Assembly (NCBI GenBank): GCA_030731745.1
Contig: JANQTJ010000014.1
Span: forward strand, 41,331 to 105,330
Source: Flaviramulus sp.
GTDB lineage: Bacteria > Bacteroidota > Bacteroidia > Flavobacteriales > Flavobacteriaceae
Direction: 5' to 3'
Length of the DNA: 64,000 nucleotides
Under the pieces are notes generated by a model that saw nothing but the letters and a program-made list of their open reading frames with translations, was not told the DNA's origin and did not search any database. Positions 29,401 to 40,094 of this stretch are shown here, one piece after another (position 1 is the first letter of the stretch; each line of letters begins with the position of its first letter). The position numbers were made by a program, and so were the translations under genes.

Positions 29401-31283
29401 TCCAAACAATCCTCACAATAAGTTTCTCTTAAATACGCATCTTCTAAAAGTTGAAACGTAACACCTCCTTTTTCAATAGCATTAAACAATTTACAATAAC
29501 GGGCCTTATTCATATTAATGGCGTTTAACATGATGGTTCTATAATCAGAATTACCGGTTAATTTTTTATCAATCATAGTTAAATTCAAATAATAGAACAA
29601 TAAATTTTCATCAATATCAATGCTTTTAGCTTTATCTTCAAGAAGTTCCACTGAGAAACCTGTGTTGGCATAGTAACTAAAAAACTGTGCTAAACTCAAA
29701 TAATCATAATCTGATAAAGGAAACTTTTTGTAATTATTATGAATGAATAAAACCGCTTTATCTTTGTTTGAATAGTCTCGAATACGCATTAAATTTTCAG
29801 ATTTAATGATGTTAAAATTAACTAACATTCTGGTAATAAGCGTATTGTGTATTTTATAATTTTTTAAAGTATTAATCTCATTTTTAAGTTTAGTTTCATC
29901 AATATCTAAAGCCTTAAATCGCCAAAGTTTTATTTTAATAGCGGCTATATTGTATTTAACTTCTCCATCTTTAGGCACTAATTTTTCAAGCTCAAGTAGT
30001 TCGTTGTAAACAATTAAAGCTTGCCTAATATCCATCATAAACCTGTAAGCAGAATTCTTATTAAATATTTTAGCAAATTTTGCTTGTTTAGGGATTTCCA
30101 TTTTTCTTAAAAAATCTGGTTCAACTTCCTTGTTTTTAAGTTTTTCAAAAATAGAGTTTTGAATTTCTATGGCTTCATCTAATGTTTCTGAACTTATAGC
30201 TGTGTTAAATTTAGCTAGCAATTCGTTGGCAGACATCGTTTTATACTTATCTTTCTTTTCCAGCTCTAAAACTAAAACCGCTTTTCTATGGTTTCCTAAA
30301 ATAGGCTCTAACTCTTTTGAGAGTGCACCTACTAGCTTTTCTTTAATACTACTTTTAGGCAATTTAGATAAACTTTCGTGTGGAGTTCCTGTAATATCAT
30401 TTAAAAATTCCACCCAGTTTTCAGATGAAGAAATTTCAGTTTTAATGGTTGGCTTTTGAAATGTTTGTAATGCTAAAACAATGCTTTTGGCACGTTGTTC
30501 TTGAAGATTCAAATTACGCTCTAAACTTCCTTCTACGGATGAGTAAGCTTTAATGTTTATTGATTTAATATTAAAATCTGTTAATCTCAAAGAGTCATAA
30601 ATTGGTTTTATATCTTCTAGTGAGTATACTGCTTTATTTTTTTCAAAAGGAATTTGAAATTTCAACGTTTTATTTTTTAAAACATACCCTTCATCACCTA
30701 AAGATTTTATTTGCTTCGTATCATAAACAAGAGAATCTAAAAACATCCCCATATCCAACAAATCCCAAGGGTAAGATTCAAGATTGTAAATTGAATAATA
30801 ATTGCATAAGTTTTTATTACTTAAAAATAAAATATTATATTCCATGTCATCATTTAAAAAAGCTTCGGGAATCCTAGCAACATGCGCTCTAAAAAGATTT
30901 CCTCCTTGGGGTTTTATAATACTTTTTAATTTCTGAGCGTACACAGGTTTTTGCAAAAGCCCTTTAATTTGAGTACTTGCAATAGTTTCGTATTCACAAG
31001 AATAGCGGTCTTTAATAACAATATCTACGGCAATACCATCTCCGGGATTTTTAAATAATAAATCGAACCATTTTTTATCGTTAACTTCAAAATAAAGGTT
31101 ATCTCGTTCTCTTTTAATTGAAAATTGCACCTCTTTTGATTTTTGACTAAATATTTGGAAACATTCCTGACATATTTGATCTCTATCATTCCCAGGGAAC
31201 ATGATATCAAAGGTGTTTTGAGACCATATAGTATTTGAAATTACTATATATATTACAATTAAGAATATCTTTTTATTTTTCAT
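29397..31283 (-). CDS. Secreted protein with internal OmpA-like segment and two terminal CxxC motifs
   Basis: Signal peptide; IKAYSSVEGSLERNLNLQEQRAKSIVLAL resembles OmpA-like peptidoglycan-binding repeats; CQEC near N-terminus and CEDC at C-terminus. Confidence 0.6.
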   Translation of the reverse strand: MKNKKIFLIVIYIVISNTIWSQNTFDIMFPGNDRDQICQECFQIFSQKSKEVQFSIKRERDNLYFEVNDKKWFDLLFKNPGDGIAVDIVIKDRYSCEYETIASTQIKGLLQKPVYAQKLKSIIKPQGGNLFRAHVARIPEAFLNDDMEYNILFLSNKNLCNYYSIYNLESYPWDLLDMGMFLDSLVYDTKQIKSLGDEGYVLKNKTLKFQIPFEKNKAVYSLEDIKPIYDSLRLTDFNIKSINIKAYSSVEGSLERNLNLQEQRAKSIVLALQTFQKPTIKTEISSSENWVEFLNDITGTPHESLSKLPKSSIKEKLVGALSKELEPILGNHRKAVLVLELEKKDKYKTMSANELLAKFNTAISSETLDEAIEIQNSIFEKLKNKEVEPDFLRKMEIPKQAKFAKIFNKNSAYRFMMDIRQALIVYNELLELEKLVPKDGEVKYNIAAIKIKLWRFKALDIDETKLKNEINTLKNYKIHNTLITRMLVNFNIIKSENLMRIRDYSNKDKAVLFIHNNYKKFPLSDYDYLSLAQFFSYYANTGFSVELLEDKAKSIDIDENLLFYYLNLTMIDKKLTGNSDYRTIMLNAINMNKARYCKLFNAIEKGGVTFQLLEDAYLRETYCEDCLD

Positions 31284-31367
31284 AAAAGGACGTTTTATGT
31301 TTTTAATTGTTAAAAAAACAAATATAGAAAATACTATTAAAGTAGAAAATACTTACAGTTAATGCCT

Positions 31368-31988
31368 TTAGTGCTTTGTAAACGCCTTCTTATTAAAAAC
31401 AATTAGCATCAAAAACCCGGTACTTATAGCCATATCGGCAATATTAAAAACAGGTTCGAAGAAATTAAAACGTTTACCACCAAAAAAAGGTAGCCATTCT
31501 GGTAAATCCATTTGAAATAAAGGAAAGTAAAGCATATCAACTACCCGACCGTGTAAAAGTGCATCGTATCCACCATTTTGAGGTGAAAAAGTGGCTACTT
31601 GGTTAGCGCTATCGCTAAATAAAACACCGTAAAAAACAGAATCGATAATATTACCTAATGCACCTGCAAATATCAATGCTATAGCTGTAATTAATATTTT
31701 AGAACTGTGTTTTTTTGTAGCATCGTATAACCAATAACCTATACCAAAAATAGCAAAAACTCTGAAAACGGTTAATGTTACTTTTGCTGTTCTATCAGAT
31801 ATAAAAGACACAATATCACTCAATTTAGTTCCCCAAGCCATACCATCATTTTCAATAAAATATATTTTAAACCATTTAAAAACTTCAATATTTTCGTAAA
31901 GTGCGTAGTGTGTTTTAATATATATTTTACTAATCTGATCGATGAGTAAAACGAAAACTATAAGGATTATGGATTTTTTTAATGACAT
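31368..31988 (-). CDS. lspA: Lipoprotein signal peptidase (signal peptidase II)
   Basis: DQISKIYIK, ENDGMAWG, GALGNIIDSV, GRVVDMLYFP, FNIADMAISTG. Confidence 0.93.
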   Translation of the reverse strand: MSLKKSIILIVFVLLIDQISKIYIKTHYALYENIEVFKWFKIYFIENDGMAWGTKLSDIVSFISDRTAKVTLTVFRVFAIFGIGYWLYDATKKHSSKILITAIALIFAGALGNIIDSVFYGVLFSDSANQVATFSPQNGGYDALLHGRVVDMLYFPLFQMDLPEWLPFFGGKRFNFFEPVFNIADMAISTGFLMLIVFNKKAFTKH

Positions 31989-32009
31989 TTTAAAAACTTC
32001 TTATATACT

Positions 32010-32040
32010 AGATTCCTACTACATTTGCAGGAATGACAAA
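32010..32040. repeat. Small palindromic repeat, copy 2
   Basis: AGATTCCTactacatttgcAGGAATGACAAA, similar to 21658-21684 with a T-A to C-G paired change. Confidence 0.5.
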
Positions 32041-32044
32041 TAAA

Positions 32045-32069
32045 AAACGTCTCAAATTATGAGACGTTT
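32045..32069. terminator. Intrinsic terminator after the DksA-like gene
   Basis: AAACGTCTCA-aatta-TGAGACGTTT. Confidence 0.75.
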
Positions 32070-32089
32070 CAAGTTATATGTATATAAAT

Positions 32090-32470
32090 TTACTGCATGT
32101 TTTTAGCCTCAATGCTTAAGGTAGCGTGTGGCACTAATTTTAAACGTTCTTTGTTTATGAGTTTACCTGTAACTCTACAAACACCATAAGTTTTATTTTC
32201 AATTCTGATTAAAGCGTTTTTTAAATCGCGTATAAATTTTTCTTGACGAATGGCTAAAGCCGAATTAGACTCTTTACTCATCACCTCGCTACCTTCATCA
32301 AATGCTTTAAATGTTGGAGACGTATCATCCGTACCATTATTATGATCATTCATATAGGCGCTTTTAATAAGCTCTAAATCGTGTTGTGCTTTTACTATTT
32401 TCTCTTTTATTAGGTCTTTAAATTCTAATAAATCTTTGTCTGAGTATCTTGCTGTATTTTCAATAGCCAT
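32090..32470 (-). CDS. TraR/DksA-family protein with degenerate zinc finger
   Basis: VCRVTGKLINKERLKLVPHATLSIEAK; only one cysteine of the expected C4 site visible. Confidence 0.85.
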   Translation of the reverse strand: MAIENTARYSDKDLLEFKDLIKEKIVKAQHDLELIKSAYMNDHNNGTDDTSPTFKAFDEGSEVMSKESNSALAIRQEKFIRDLKNALIRIENKTYGVCRVTGKLINKERLKLVPHATLSIEAKNMQ

Positions 32471-32474
32471 AATT

Positions 32475-35400
32475 TCAATGTTTTTTAATAAACAATTTGG
32501 TATTTACATCATCAAAAGCAATTTCTATACCATTGTTTAATGTGTCTATAATTTCAAGCTCGTTTGTTAATGTTTCTGATTTTATATAGGCGATGTTTGC
32601 TTCAACCGCACCTATAATGTGTTCATCTTTTTGAAGGGTTACATCAATTCTGTCTGTAACTTCAAAACCTGAATCTTTACGTAAATTTTGAATGCGATTA
32701 ATTAACTCTCTCGCAATGCCTTCTTTTAGTAAATCATCATTAATTGTTACATCTAAAGCTACTGTTAAAGCACCATCATTTGCAACCAACCATCCTTCAA
32801 TATCTTGGGACGTAATTTCAACATCTCCGCGTTCTAAAGTAATATTTTTTCCATTAATAACAACCTCTAAACTACCATTTAGCTCAATTTTGTTAATATC
32901 TTGTGTAGTAAAGTTAATTACTTCATTTGCAATAGCTTTCATATCCTTCCCAAAGCGTGGTCCAAGGGTTTTGAAATTAGGTTTTATTTGTTTTACCAAA
33001 ATATCTGAAGCATCATCTAAAAGTTCAATTTCTTTTACATTGACTTCATGCTTAATTAAATCAGAAACTGCTAAAATTTCTTCTTTTTGTTGTTGGCTAT
33101 CAACTGGTATCATTATTTTTTGAAGTGGCTGACGTACTTTAATTTTCTCTTTTGCTCTTAATGATAGTACCAATGAAGCTATTGTTTGGGCAATTTCCAT
33201 TTTACGCTCTAAACTTTTATTAACATAAGCTTCGTTATAAAGAGGGAAATCTGATAAATGAACACTTTCAAAAGCTTCTTTTTTAGTTACCGAATTTAAA
33301 TCTAAATACAACCGATCCATAAAAAATGGCGCAATTGGAGCTCCTAATTTAGCAATAGTCTCCATGCAAGTATAAAGTGTTTGGTAAGCCGAAATTTTAT
33401 CTTTTTGATAATCCCCTTTCCAGAAACGTCTTCTACTTAAACGTACAAACCAGTTACTTAAATAATCTTGTGTGAAATCTGAAATAGCACGTGCTGCTTT
33501 TGTTGGCTCATAATCTGCATAAAACGCATCTACTTTTTGGATTAATGTATGTAATTCTGAAAGAATCCAGCGGTCTAACTCTGGTCGTTCTGCTAAAGGC
33601 AAATCTGCTTCAGCATAACTAAATTTATCTAAATTAGTATATAAACTAAAAAACGAATAGGTATTGTATAAAGTGCCGAAAAATTTACGTTTTACCTCCT
33701 CAACGCCCTCAATATCAAACTTTAAATTATCCCAAGGGTTGGCGTTAGAAATCATGTACCAACGCGTCGCATCAGCACCATAATTCCCTAAAGTTTCAAA
33801 AGGATCTACGGCATTCCCTAAACGTTTAGACATTTTCTGTCCGTTTTTATCTAAAACCAATCCGTTTGATACGACGTTTTTATAAGCTACAGAATCAAAA
33901 ACCATAGTTCCAATAGCATGAAGCGTGTAAAACCAACCACGGGTTTGATCGACACCTTCTGCAATAAAATCAGCTGGATACGATTTTTTGTCATCTATTA
34001 ACTCTTTGTTTTCAAACGGATAATGCCACTGTGCATAAGGCATAGAACCCGAATCGAACCAAACATCTATTAAATCGCTTTCGCGGAACATTTTTTGCCC
34101 TGAAGGAGATACTAATACAATAGCATCAACGATGTTTTTATGTAAATCGATTTTAGCGTAGTTTTCTTCGGAATTGTTTCCAACTTCAAAATTTTCAAAA
34201 ATATCTTTAGCTAAAACACCAGCTGAAACGGCTTTTACCATTTCATTTTTTAACTCTTCTACAGAGCCAATACAAATTTCTTCCTTACCATCTTCAGTTC
34301 TCCAAATGGGCAATGGAATTCCCCAATAACGCGAACGCGATAAATTCCAATCATTAGCATTTGATAGCCAGTTTCCAAAACGACCCGTTCCTGTTGCTTT
34401 GGGCTTCCAGTTAATGGTTTCGTTTAATTCAAACATTCGGTCTTTAATATCGGTTACTTTAATAAACCAAGAATCTAAAGGATAGTAAAGAATTGGTTTA
34501 TCGGTTCTCCAACAATTAGGGTAACTGTGTTTATATTTTTCAACCTTAAAGGCTTTATTTTCTTCTTTCAATTTAATAGCAAGTTCAACATCTACCGAAC
34601 GTTCTGGTGCTTCACCATCATTGTAATATTCGTTCTTTACATATTTATCTGCAAACTCACCAAGCTCTGGCCTAAATTTACCCTGTAAATCTACTAATGG
34701 CACTAAATTGCCATTCTCGTCTTTAACAAGCATAGGAGGCACTTCTGGGGTTGCTTGTTTTGCTACTAAGGCGTCATCGGCTCCAAAAGTTGGCGCCGTG
34801 TGCACGATTCCTGTACCATCCTCGGTAGTTACGAAATCTCCAGAAATAACTCTAAAAGCATTTTCAGGGTTATCATTTGGTAAGGCATATTGTAATAATT
34901 GTTCGTACTTTATGCCCACTAAATCTTTACCAATAAATTCTTTTACTACGAAAAAAGGAATCTTCTTATCATCAGATTTGTAAGATAGTAATTCTGATTT
35001 TTCTTCAACATTATAAAACTTCCCAGAGAATTGATAGTTAACTAACTTTTTAGCTAAAATCACATTCATGGGTTGGAACGTATATTGGTTGTAAGTTTCA
35101 ACTAAGACATACTCAATTTTAGGACCAACGGTTAATGCAGTATTACTTGGTAATGTCCAAGGAGTGGTTGTCCATGCTAAAAAATAGATATCGCCTTCAT
35201 TTTGTAAAAAATCAGGAAGTGATTCTGGTATTGCTTTAAATTGAGCAACTACCGTAGTGTCTGTAACATCTTGGTAAGTACCTGGTTGGTTTAACTCGTG
35301 TGAGCTTAAGCCTGTACCAGCTTTTGGAGAATATGGTTGAATGGTGTAGCCTTTGTACAACAAATTCTTGTTATAAATTTGTTTAAGCAACCACCAAACG

Positions 35401-35906
35401 CTTTCCATGTATTTTGGTTCGTAGGTAATATATGGGTCGTCCATATCTACCCAATACCCCATTTTTTGGGTTAAATCGTTCCAAACATCTGTGTAACGCA
35501 TAACTGCTTTTCTGCAAGCGGCATTATAATCTTCAACCGAAATAGTTTTACCGATATCTTCTTTGGTTATCCCAAGTTCTTTTTCAACACCCAACTCAAT
35601 AGGCAATCCATGGGTATCCCAACCTGCTTTTCGCTTTACTTGGTAACCTTTCATGGTTTTGTAACGTGGGAAAATATCTTTAATGGCACGCGCTAAAACG
35701 TGGTGAACACCAGGTAATCCGTTTGCAGAGGGAGGTCCTTCAAAAAACACAAATGGTTTACTGCCTTCACGTGATGTCACACTTTTATCAAAAATGTTGT
35801 TTTCTTGCCAATAGTTTAGAATTTCTTCTGCTACATTTGGTAAGTCAAGTCCTTTATATTCAGGAAATTTAGCGCTCATTATAACATATTTCTTTTCGAG
35901 GTGCAA
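32475..35906 (-). CDS. ileS: Isoleucyl-tRNA synthetase
   Basis: 1143 aa; GPPSANGLPGVHHVLARAIKD (HIGH-like), KMSKRLGN. Confidence 0.97.
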   Translation of the reverse strand: MHLEKKYVIMSAKFPEYKGLDLPNVAEEILNYWQENNIFDKSVTSREGSKPFVFFEGPPSANGLPGVHHVLARAIKDIFPRYKTMKGYQVKRKAGWDTHGLPIELGVEKELGITKEDIGKTISVEDYNAACRKAVMRYTDVWNDLTQKMGYWVDMDDPYITYEPKYMESVWWLLKQIYNKNLLYKGYTIQPYSPKAGTGLSSHELNQPGTYQDVTDTTVVAQFKAIPESLPDFLQNEGDIYFLAWTTTPWTLPSNTALTVGPKIEYVLVETYNQYTFQPMNVILAKKLVNYQFSGKFYNVEEKSELLSYKSDDKKIPFFVVKEFIGKDLVGIKYEQLLQYALPNDNPENAFRVISGDFVTTEDGTGIVHTAPTFGADDALVAKQATPEVPPMLVKDENGNLVPLVDLQGKFRPELGEFADKYVKNEYYNDGEAPERSVDVELAIKLKEENKAFKVEKYKHSYPNCWRTDKPILYYPLDSWFIKVTDIKDRMFELNETINWKPKATGTGRFGNWLSNANDWNLSRSRYWGIPLPIWRTEDGKEEICIGSVEELKNEMVKAVSAGVLAKDIFENFEVGNNSEENYAKIDLHKNIVDAIVLVSPSGQKMFRESDLIDVWFDSGSMPYAQWHYPFENKELIDDKKSYPADFIAEGVDQTRGWFYTLHAIGTMVFDSVAYKNVVSNGLVLDKNGQKMSKRLGNAVDPFETLGNYGADATRWYMISNANPWDNLKFDIEGVEEVKRKFFGTLYNTYSFFSLYTNLDKFSYAEADLPLAERPELDRWILSELHTLIQKVDAFYADYEPTKAARAISDFTQDYLSNWFVRLSRRRFWKGDYQKDKISAYQTLYTCMETIAKLGAPIAPFFMDRLYLDLNSVTKKEAFESVHLSDFPLYNEAYVNKSLERKMEIAQTIASLVLSLRAKEKIKVRQPLQKIMIPVDSQQQKEEILAVSDLIKHEVNVKEIELLDDASDILVKQIKPNFKTLGPRFGKDMKAIANEVINFTTQDINKIELNGSLEVVINGKNITLERGDVEITSQDIEGWLVANDGALTVALDVTINDDLLKEGIARELINRIQNLRKDSGFEVTDRIDVTLQKDEHIIGAVEANIAYIKSETLTNELEIIDTLNNGIEIAFDDVNTKLFIKKH

Positions 35907-35944
35907 AACTAAGAATTTATCCCGAAATGATTAATTTTTAAATC

Positions 35945-35978
35945 AAAAAAAGCCAAAACATTAGTTTTGGCTTTTTAC
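35945..35978. terminator. Intrinsic terminator downstream of the surface protein gene
   Basis: AAAAAAAGCCAAAAC-atta-GTTTTGGCTTTTT. Confidence 0.85.
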
Positions 35979-36002
35979 TTGTAATTTTTGAATTATTAAA
36001 TA

Positions 36003-39000
36003 TTAATTGATTACGATTTTTTTTGTTAACACCTCATTAGCTTCTGTTCTTAAACAAACAACATATGTTCCGGTTGAAAGGTTATCGAATCGAATCCCAT
36101 TTTCTAAAGTATTGATTGATACATTCTGTAACTCCATCACTTTTTGTCCGCGCATATTTATCAAGGCAAAGTTTTTAACTTCAGCATGTAACTTTTTAGC
36201 ATAAAACGTATTTGTTGCCATTTTATAATACATGAAGTTCTCATCTGCCAAGGTTTCTTCGGTGCTTAACACTTGGGATTGGTTTTTAAATACAATCTCA
36301 AAGCGTTCGTTAAACTTACCTTGTTCTGATGAGAAAGCATAAGCTTCATCATTTGTTAAATCAAAATAAATTTCTGTTAAGTTATCTCTTAAATAAATCG
36401 CTTGATTTTCATCAATGTTATCTATTTCTGTGATTTTTATTTCAAAAGAATTGCTTCCTGATGATTTAAAATTTAAAGGTACAACTTTATCGTCTGTAAT
36501 AGCACTATATGCCTGTATATTAAAGTTATCACCTTCTAAGTTTAGATTTAAATCGTTGTTGTTTGATTCCGTACATTTTGCATCGTACCCATAATCAAAA
36601 CCATCGGTTGTTTCTTCACTAAATCCTAACAATAATTCGCGTCTGGTTTGTGGTCCTGATATCGAATTAAATTCTAATCGGATTTTTTGCATCTCTGGTG
36701 GTGTTTCTCCAGCCTTTGTTGTACTTCCTTGTGAGGATTTACTTGATGTCCATTTAGAGAATACAGATCCATTATTGTAACCATCATAATCAACTTCTTT
36801 TATAAATACGCGCTGATTGTTGTTAAACTCTACTTGACCATCGGCTATAATTTCTGTCATAAATCCTTGACCTATTGGCAAGTATCTTGATGGGGTTATG
36901 GTACCATCTTGCGACCCATTATTTCCTCCATAAAAACCTACAAATTGATAAGCTCTACACGACCCTAATTTATTTACTTGAGCATAACCACCATTATACT
37001 CATTTAAATTATGTGAGTTTCCACTCCATTGTTGCCATAATTGTAAGCTTCCATCTATAACACCTGCATTATCATCTATAAATTTATGAATGTCTAACGC
37101 TGAAGCATATGGGTTTCCTAAAAGGTATATTGTTTTAGATGCATTTTGTATAGATCCTGGTCCTCCTTTATCGGTTACATTTACTAATATAGTTCCATTA
37201 TTTGGCTTTCCTTCAAAAATGTATTGTTGTTCTGTTCCTGCTACTCCCGTTCCTTTTTGGGTATAACCGACTCCTGGCTGGAGAGCTGTATTAGTACTTA
37301 CTCGTGACCAATCCCAATACGTTACCCCATTTTTAAAGGTATATATCCAATAGTTACTGATACTACCATTTCCTGTATAACCATTTGTGAATAAACAACC
37401 CATACCTGTTTCATCTTTTAACATGTTTAGCGAAAAGTCTGAATTGTTGGCGTTATTTGTAGCTGCATTATTGTCTGATAAACTTGTTACTCCTTGAAAG
37501 CCTATAGGAGATGACCAATAATTATATCTATAAGCATTTGAAGTTCCTTCTTGGCGTCTTAATAGTTTACCTTCTGCCGAGGTTACTAAATCACTATTTA
37601 CGGTTTGTATTAATTGTGAATCTGATAATAAATCTAAAGTTCCATTTAATTCTAAATACCAACTGTTCTCAACTAAATGATCGCCCTCTACGGTTAACTT
37701 TTTCCCTAAATCTATAATTAATCCTAACGTTTTAAAATCATGACTCACTGTAACATCATTCGAAATCTTTACTATTCCATAATCATTATAAGCAGCAGCG
37801 TTTTCTATATCCCAAACATCGCCATGTAACCAAGTTGACTCACTTGTCCATAACCCAGAATTAATCGCTTCATATGGCATCGGTGCCGTTTGATCTTGGA
37901 CGGTTGTAATCCAATTTATATACATGAAATTATCATAATTTGAATAATCTATTGTTCTTCCCATTTTAATATCCGTCATTGGATAATAGGCAATTAAATT
38001 AGCCCAAGGAATTGTATTTCCTGTAGCAATATCCTTAATGTCTTTTTGAACGATACTTCCTTTTACATTACCTGAATTTTCTTCAATTTCTTGATAAACC
38101 ATTTGCTGTATTTGATCATCAGTTAATAAGATATCAAAAACTCTTACTTCATCAATATCACCTTTAAAATATTGATTGTCTAATAATTGATTTGAATATC
38201 GTCCAACTTCAAAAACTTCACTAGCATCTGAACTAGCTGTTAAAGATACCCCCGAAACACTCTTACTATCTTGTACTATACCATCTACATATATCTTGAT
38301 TTTACCTGTACTAGCAGAAAAACTTCCTGTTATATGGTGCCACTCATCATAATCAATTTCCGATTTACCGTTACCACCAACTTTTTGCTGAGAACTTCCA
38401 TTTGTTGAAACACTAAACGCTGGGTGATGTCCGTTTTCTAACCATAATTTTAGAGCCATATCTTCTGAAGCTATTACCATATTAGTAGTGTTTCCTGAAT
38501 CAGATTTTACCCATGCCATAATTGTAACATCGCTCATCCCAGCCATAAAAGAATCTCTGGATAAATAATCATCAACACCATCAAAATCAATACTTGCTAT
38601 ACTTGGTGGATTGATATCAAATAAATCTCGGTAGTCTAAATCGCCACCTATAGTTGCATCAAAATCTACATCTCCAAAAGAAGCTGTTAGATCTGGAACA
38701 TCTCCTGTTGAAACCTCATCATTAACATCTAAATGTGCTGTGACAAAATCAAAAACATCATCTAATCCATCTCCATCTGCGTCTATTCCACTTAAAACAC
38801 TAGCTTGTCCATTTTCTTCTATATCTGGTACGCCGTCATTATCTGTATCACTATCTAAATAATCTTTAAGTTTGTCACCATCAGTATCTTCTAAATTAAT
38901 TAAATCTGTACCACCCATGACAGACTCATAAACATCATCCAATCCATTATTGTTAACATCAGTTATATTACTACTTATATTACTTGGTGGAATATAACCT

Positions 39001-39908
39001 ATGGTTGGTTGTGCTTCTACATTGTCTGGAAGCCCATCATTATCGGAATCAATATCTACCGTATCTAAATAAGCATCATTATCAATATTACATTTAGAAC
39101 TTACACCAAAATTAGTTAATCTGGTACTGGTATTAACTGTTCCAGTAGCACCATAAATTAAATCTACATGAGAAAATATATCAAACTCCATATATAGATA
39201 AAAATCTGGATCATCTCCTTGTGTTCCTCCATCATCTGGCTCATCTTCCCAATCAGTAGATCCTCCTGCAATTGTAGGGTCTAATCTATAAGTTGTATAA
39301 CCAGCTGGCCCTCCTCCATTAACAAAACCTGCTTGCTCTAAATTAGTGGTTGAACTTAAATAACCAGTTACAGAAGATGTTACAGTTGAAGGGTTAAAAC
39401 CTGCTATCTCGGTAAAATCATCACCATCTCTTGTATCAATATCTCTTAACTCTAAAATCATCCCATATAAAATTGCTGGCTCTCCTAATGGATTTGCAAT
39501 ACTAGCGCTTCCTGCCTCTACCAAATCAAAGGAGTAGGTAATGTACTCATCCACGCTGGAATTAAATCGATTTACTCTTAGCTCATTATTACAATCAACT
39601 CTAAAAGATCCATTTATGGTTAAAACGGTTAATATCAAATCATAATATTGATTTTGATACAAAAGAGCGTTTGAATAAATTACTTTTTCTCCTTCTTGAA
39701 CATCTGAAATATTTGCAGCAGTTAATGAGCTAGCATTATCAAATTGAATAGTAGCTGAACACTCATAGGTATCTGGAATACCATCATTATCATCATCTAA
39801 ATCAATCGAATCTATAACTCCATCGCCATCACTGTCTTGAGAATAGATATTATTAGTAGTCAAAAATATAACTACAAATAAAAACTTTAAAAGTAGAAAT
39901 TTCTTCAT
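36003..39908 (-). CDS. Large T9SS-sorted surface protein with thrombospondin type 3-like Ca-binding repeats and LamG domain
   Basis: 1301 aa; DSDGDGVIDSIDLDDDNDGIPDTYE; IDFDGVDDYLSRDSF...MAWVKSDSG LamG; C-terminal MRGQKVMELQN...GTYVVCLRTEANEVLTKKIVIN type A sorting domain. Confidence 0.88.
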   Translation of the reverse strand: MKKFLLLKFLFVVIFLTTNNIYSQDSDGDGVIDSIDLDDDNDGIPDTYECSATIQFDNASSLTAANISDVQEGEKVIYSNALLYQNQYYDLILTVLTINGSFRVDCNNELRVNRFNSSVDEYITYSFDLVEAGSASIANPLGEPAILYGMILELRDIDTRDGDDFTEIAGFNPSTVTSSVTGYLSSTTNLEQAGFVNGGGPAGYTTYRLDPTIAGGSTDWEDEPDDGGTQGDDPDFYLYMEFDIFSHVDLIYGATGTVNTSTRLTNFGVSSKCNIDNDAYLDTVDIDSDNDGLPDNVEAQPTIGYIPPSNISSNITDVNNNGLDDVYESVMGGTDLINLEDTDGDKLKDYLDSDTDNDGVPDIEENGQASVLSGIDADGDGLDDVFDFVTAHLDVNDEVSTGDVPDLTASFGDVDFDATIGGDLDYRDLFDINPPSIASIDFDGVDDYLSRDSFMAGMSDVTIMAWVKSDSGNTTNMVIASEDMALKLWLENGHHPAFSVSTNGSSQQKVGGNGKSEIDYDEWHHITGSFSASTGKIKIYVDGIVQDSKSVSGVSLTASSDASEVFEVGRYSNQLLDNQYFKGDIDEVRVFDILLTDDQIQQMVYQEIEENSGNVKGSIVQKDIKDIATGNTIPWANLIAYYPMTDIKMGRTIDYSNYDNFMYINWITTVQDQTAPMPYEAINSGLWTSESTWLHGDVWDIENAAAYNDYGIVKISNDVTVSHDFKTLGLIIDLGKKLTVEGDHLVENSWYLELNGTLDLLSDSQLIQTVNSDLVTSAEGKLLRRQEGTSNAYRYNYWSSPIGFQGVTSLSDNNAATNNANNSDFSLNMLKDETGMGCLFTNGYTGNGSISNYWIYTFKNGVTYWDWSRVSTNTALQPGVGYTQKGTGVAGTEQQYIFEGKPNNGTILVNVTDKGGPGSIQNASKTIYLLGNPYASALDIHKFIDDNAGVIDGSLQLWQQWSGNSHNLNEYNGGYAQVNKLGSCRAYQFVGFYGGNNGSQDGTITPSRYLPIGQGFMTEIIADGQVEFNNNQRVFIKEVDYDGYNNGSVFSKWTSSKSSQGSTTKAGETPPEMQKIRLEFNSISGPQTRRELLLGFSEETTDGFDYGYDAKCTESNNNDLNLNLEGDNFNIQAYSAITDDKVVPLNFKSSGSNSFEIKITEIDNIDENQAIYLRDNLTEIYFDLTNDEAYAFSSEQGKFNERFEIVFKNQSQVLSTEETLADENFMYYKMATNTFYAKKLHAEVKNFALINMRGQKVMELQNVSINTLENGIRFDNLSTGTYVVCLRTEANEVLTKKIVIN

Positions 39909-40094
39909 AGGTTAATGTTTAATAGTTTGGGACTATTTTATTATTATGAGTATTCTAAATAAATTTCAGTAAAATGGATTTAAAAATCTTAGAGGGAAGA
40001 TGTATTAATTATCAAAAATCAATAAACAGTTCTAAATTAATTACTTACAATATTACACATTATTACTTTTTAATTAATTAAAGCTTATCATTAT

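Noticed and set aside
32692-33123. 143-aa ORF on + strand inside ileS
   Set aside because: Antisense to a clearly conserved synthetase; codon-shadow ORF with no recognisable domain.
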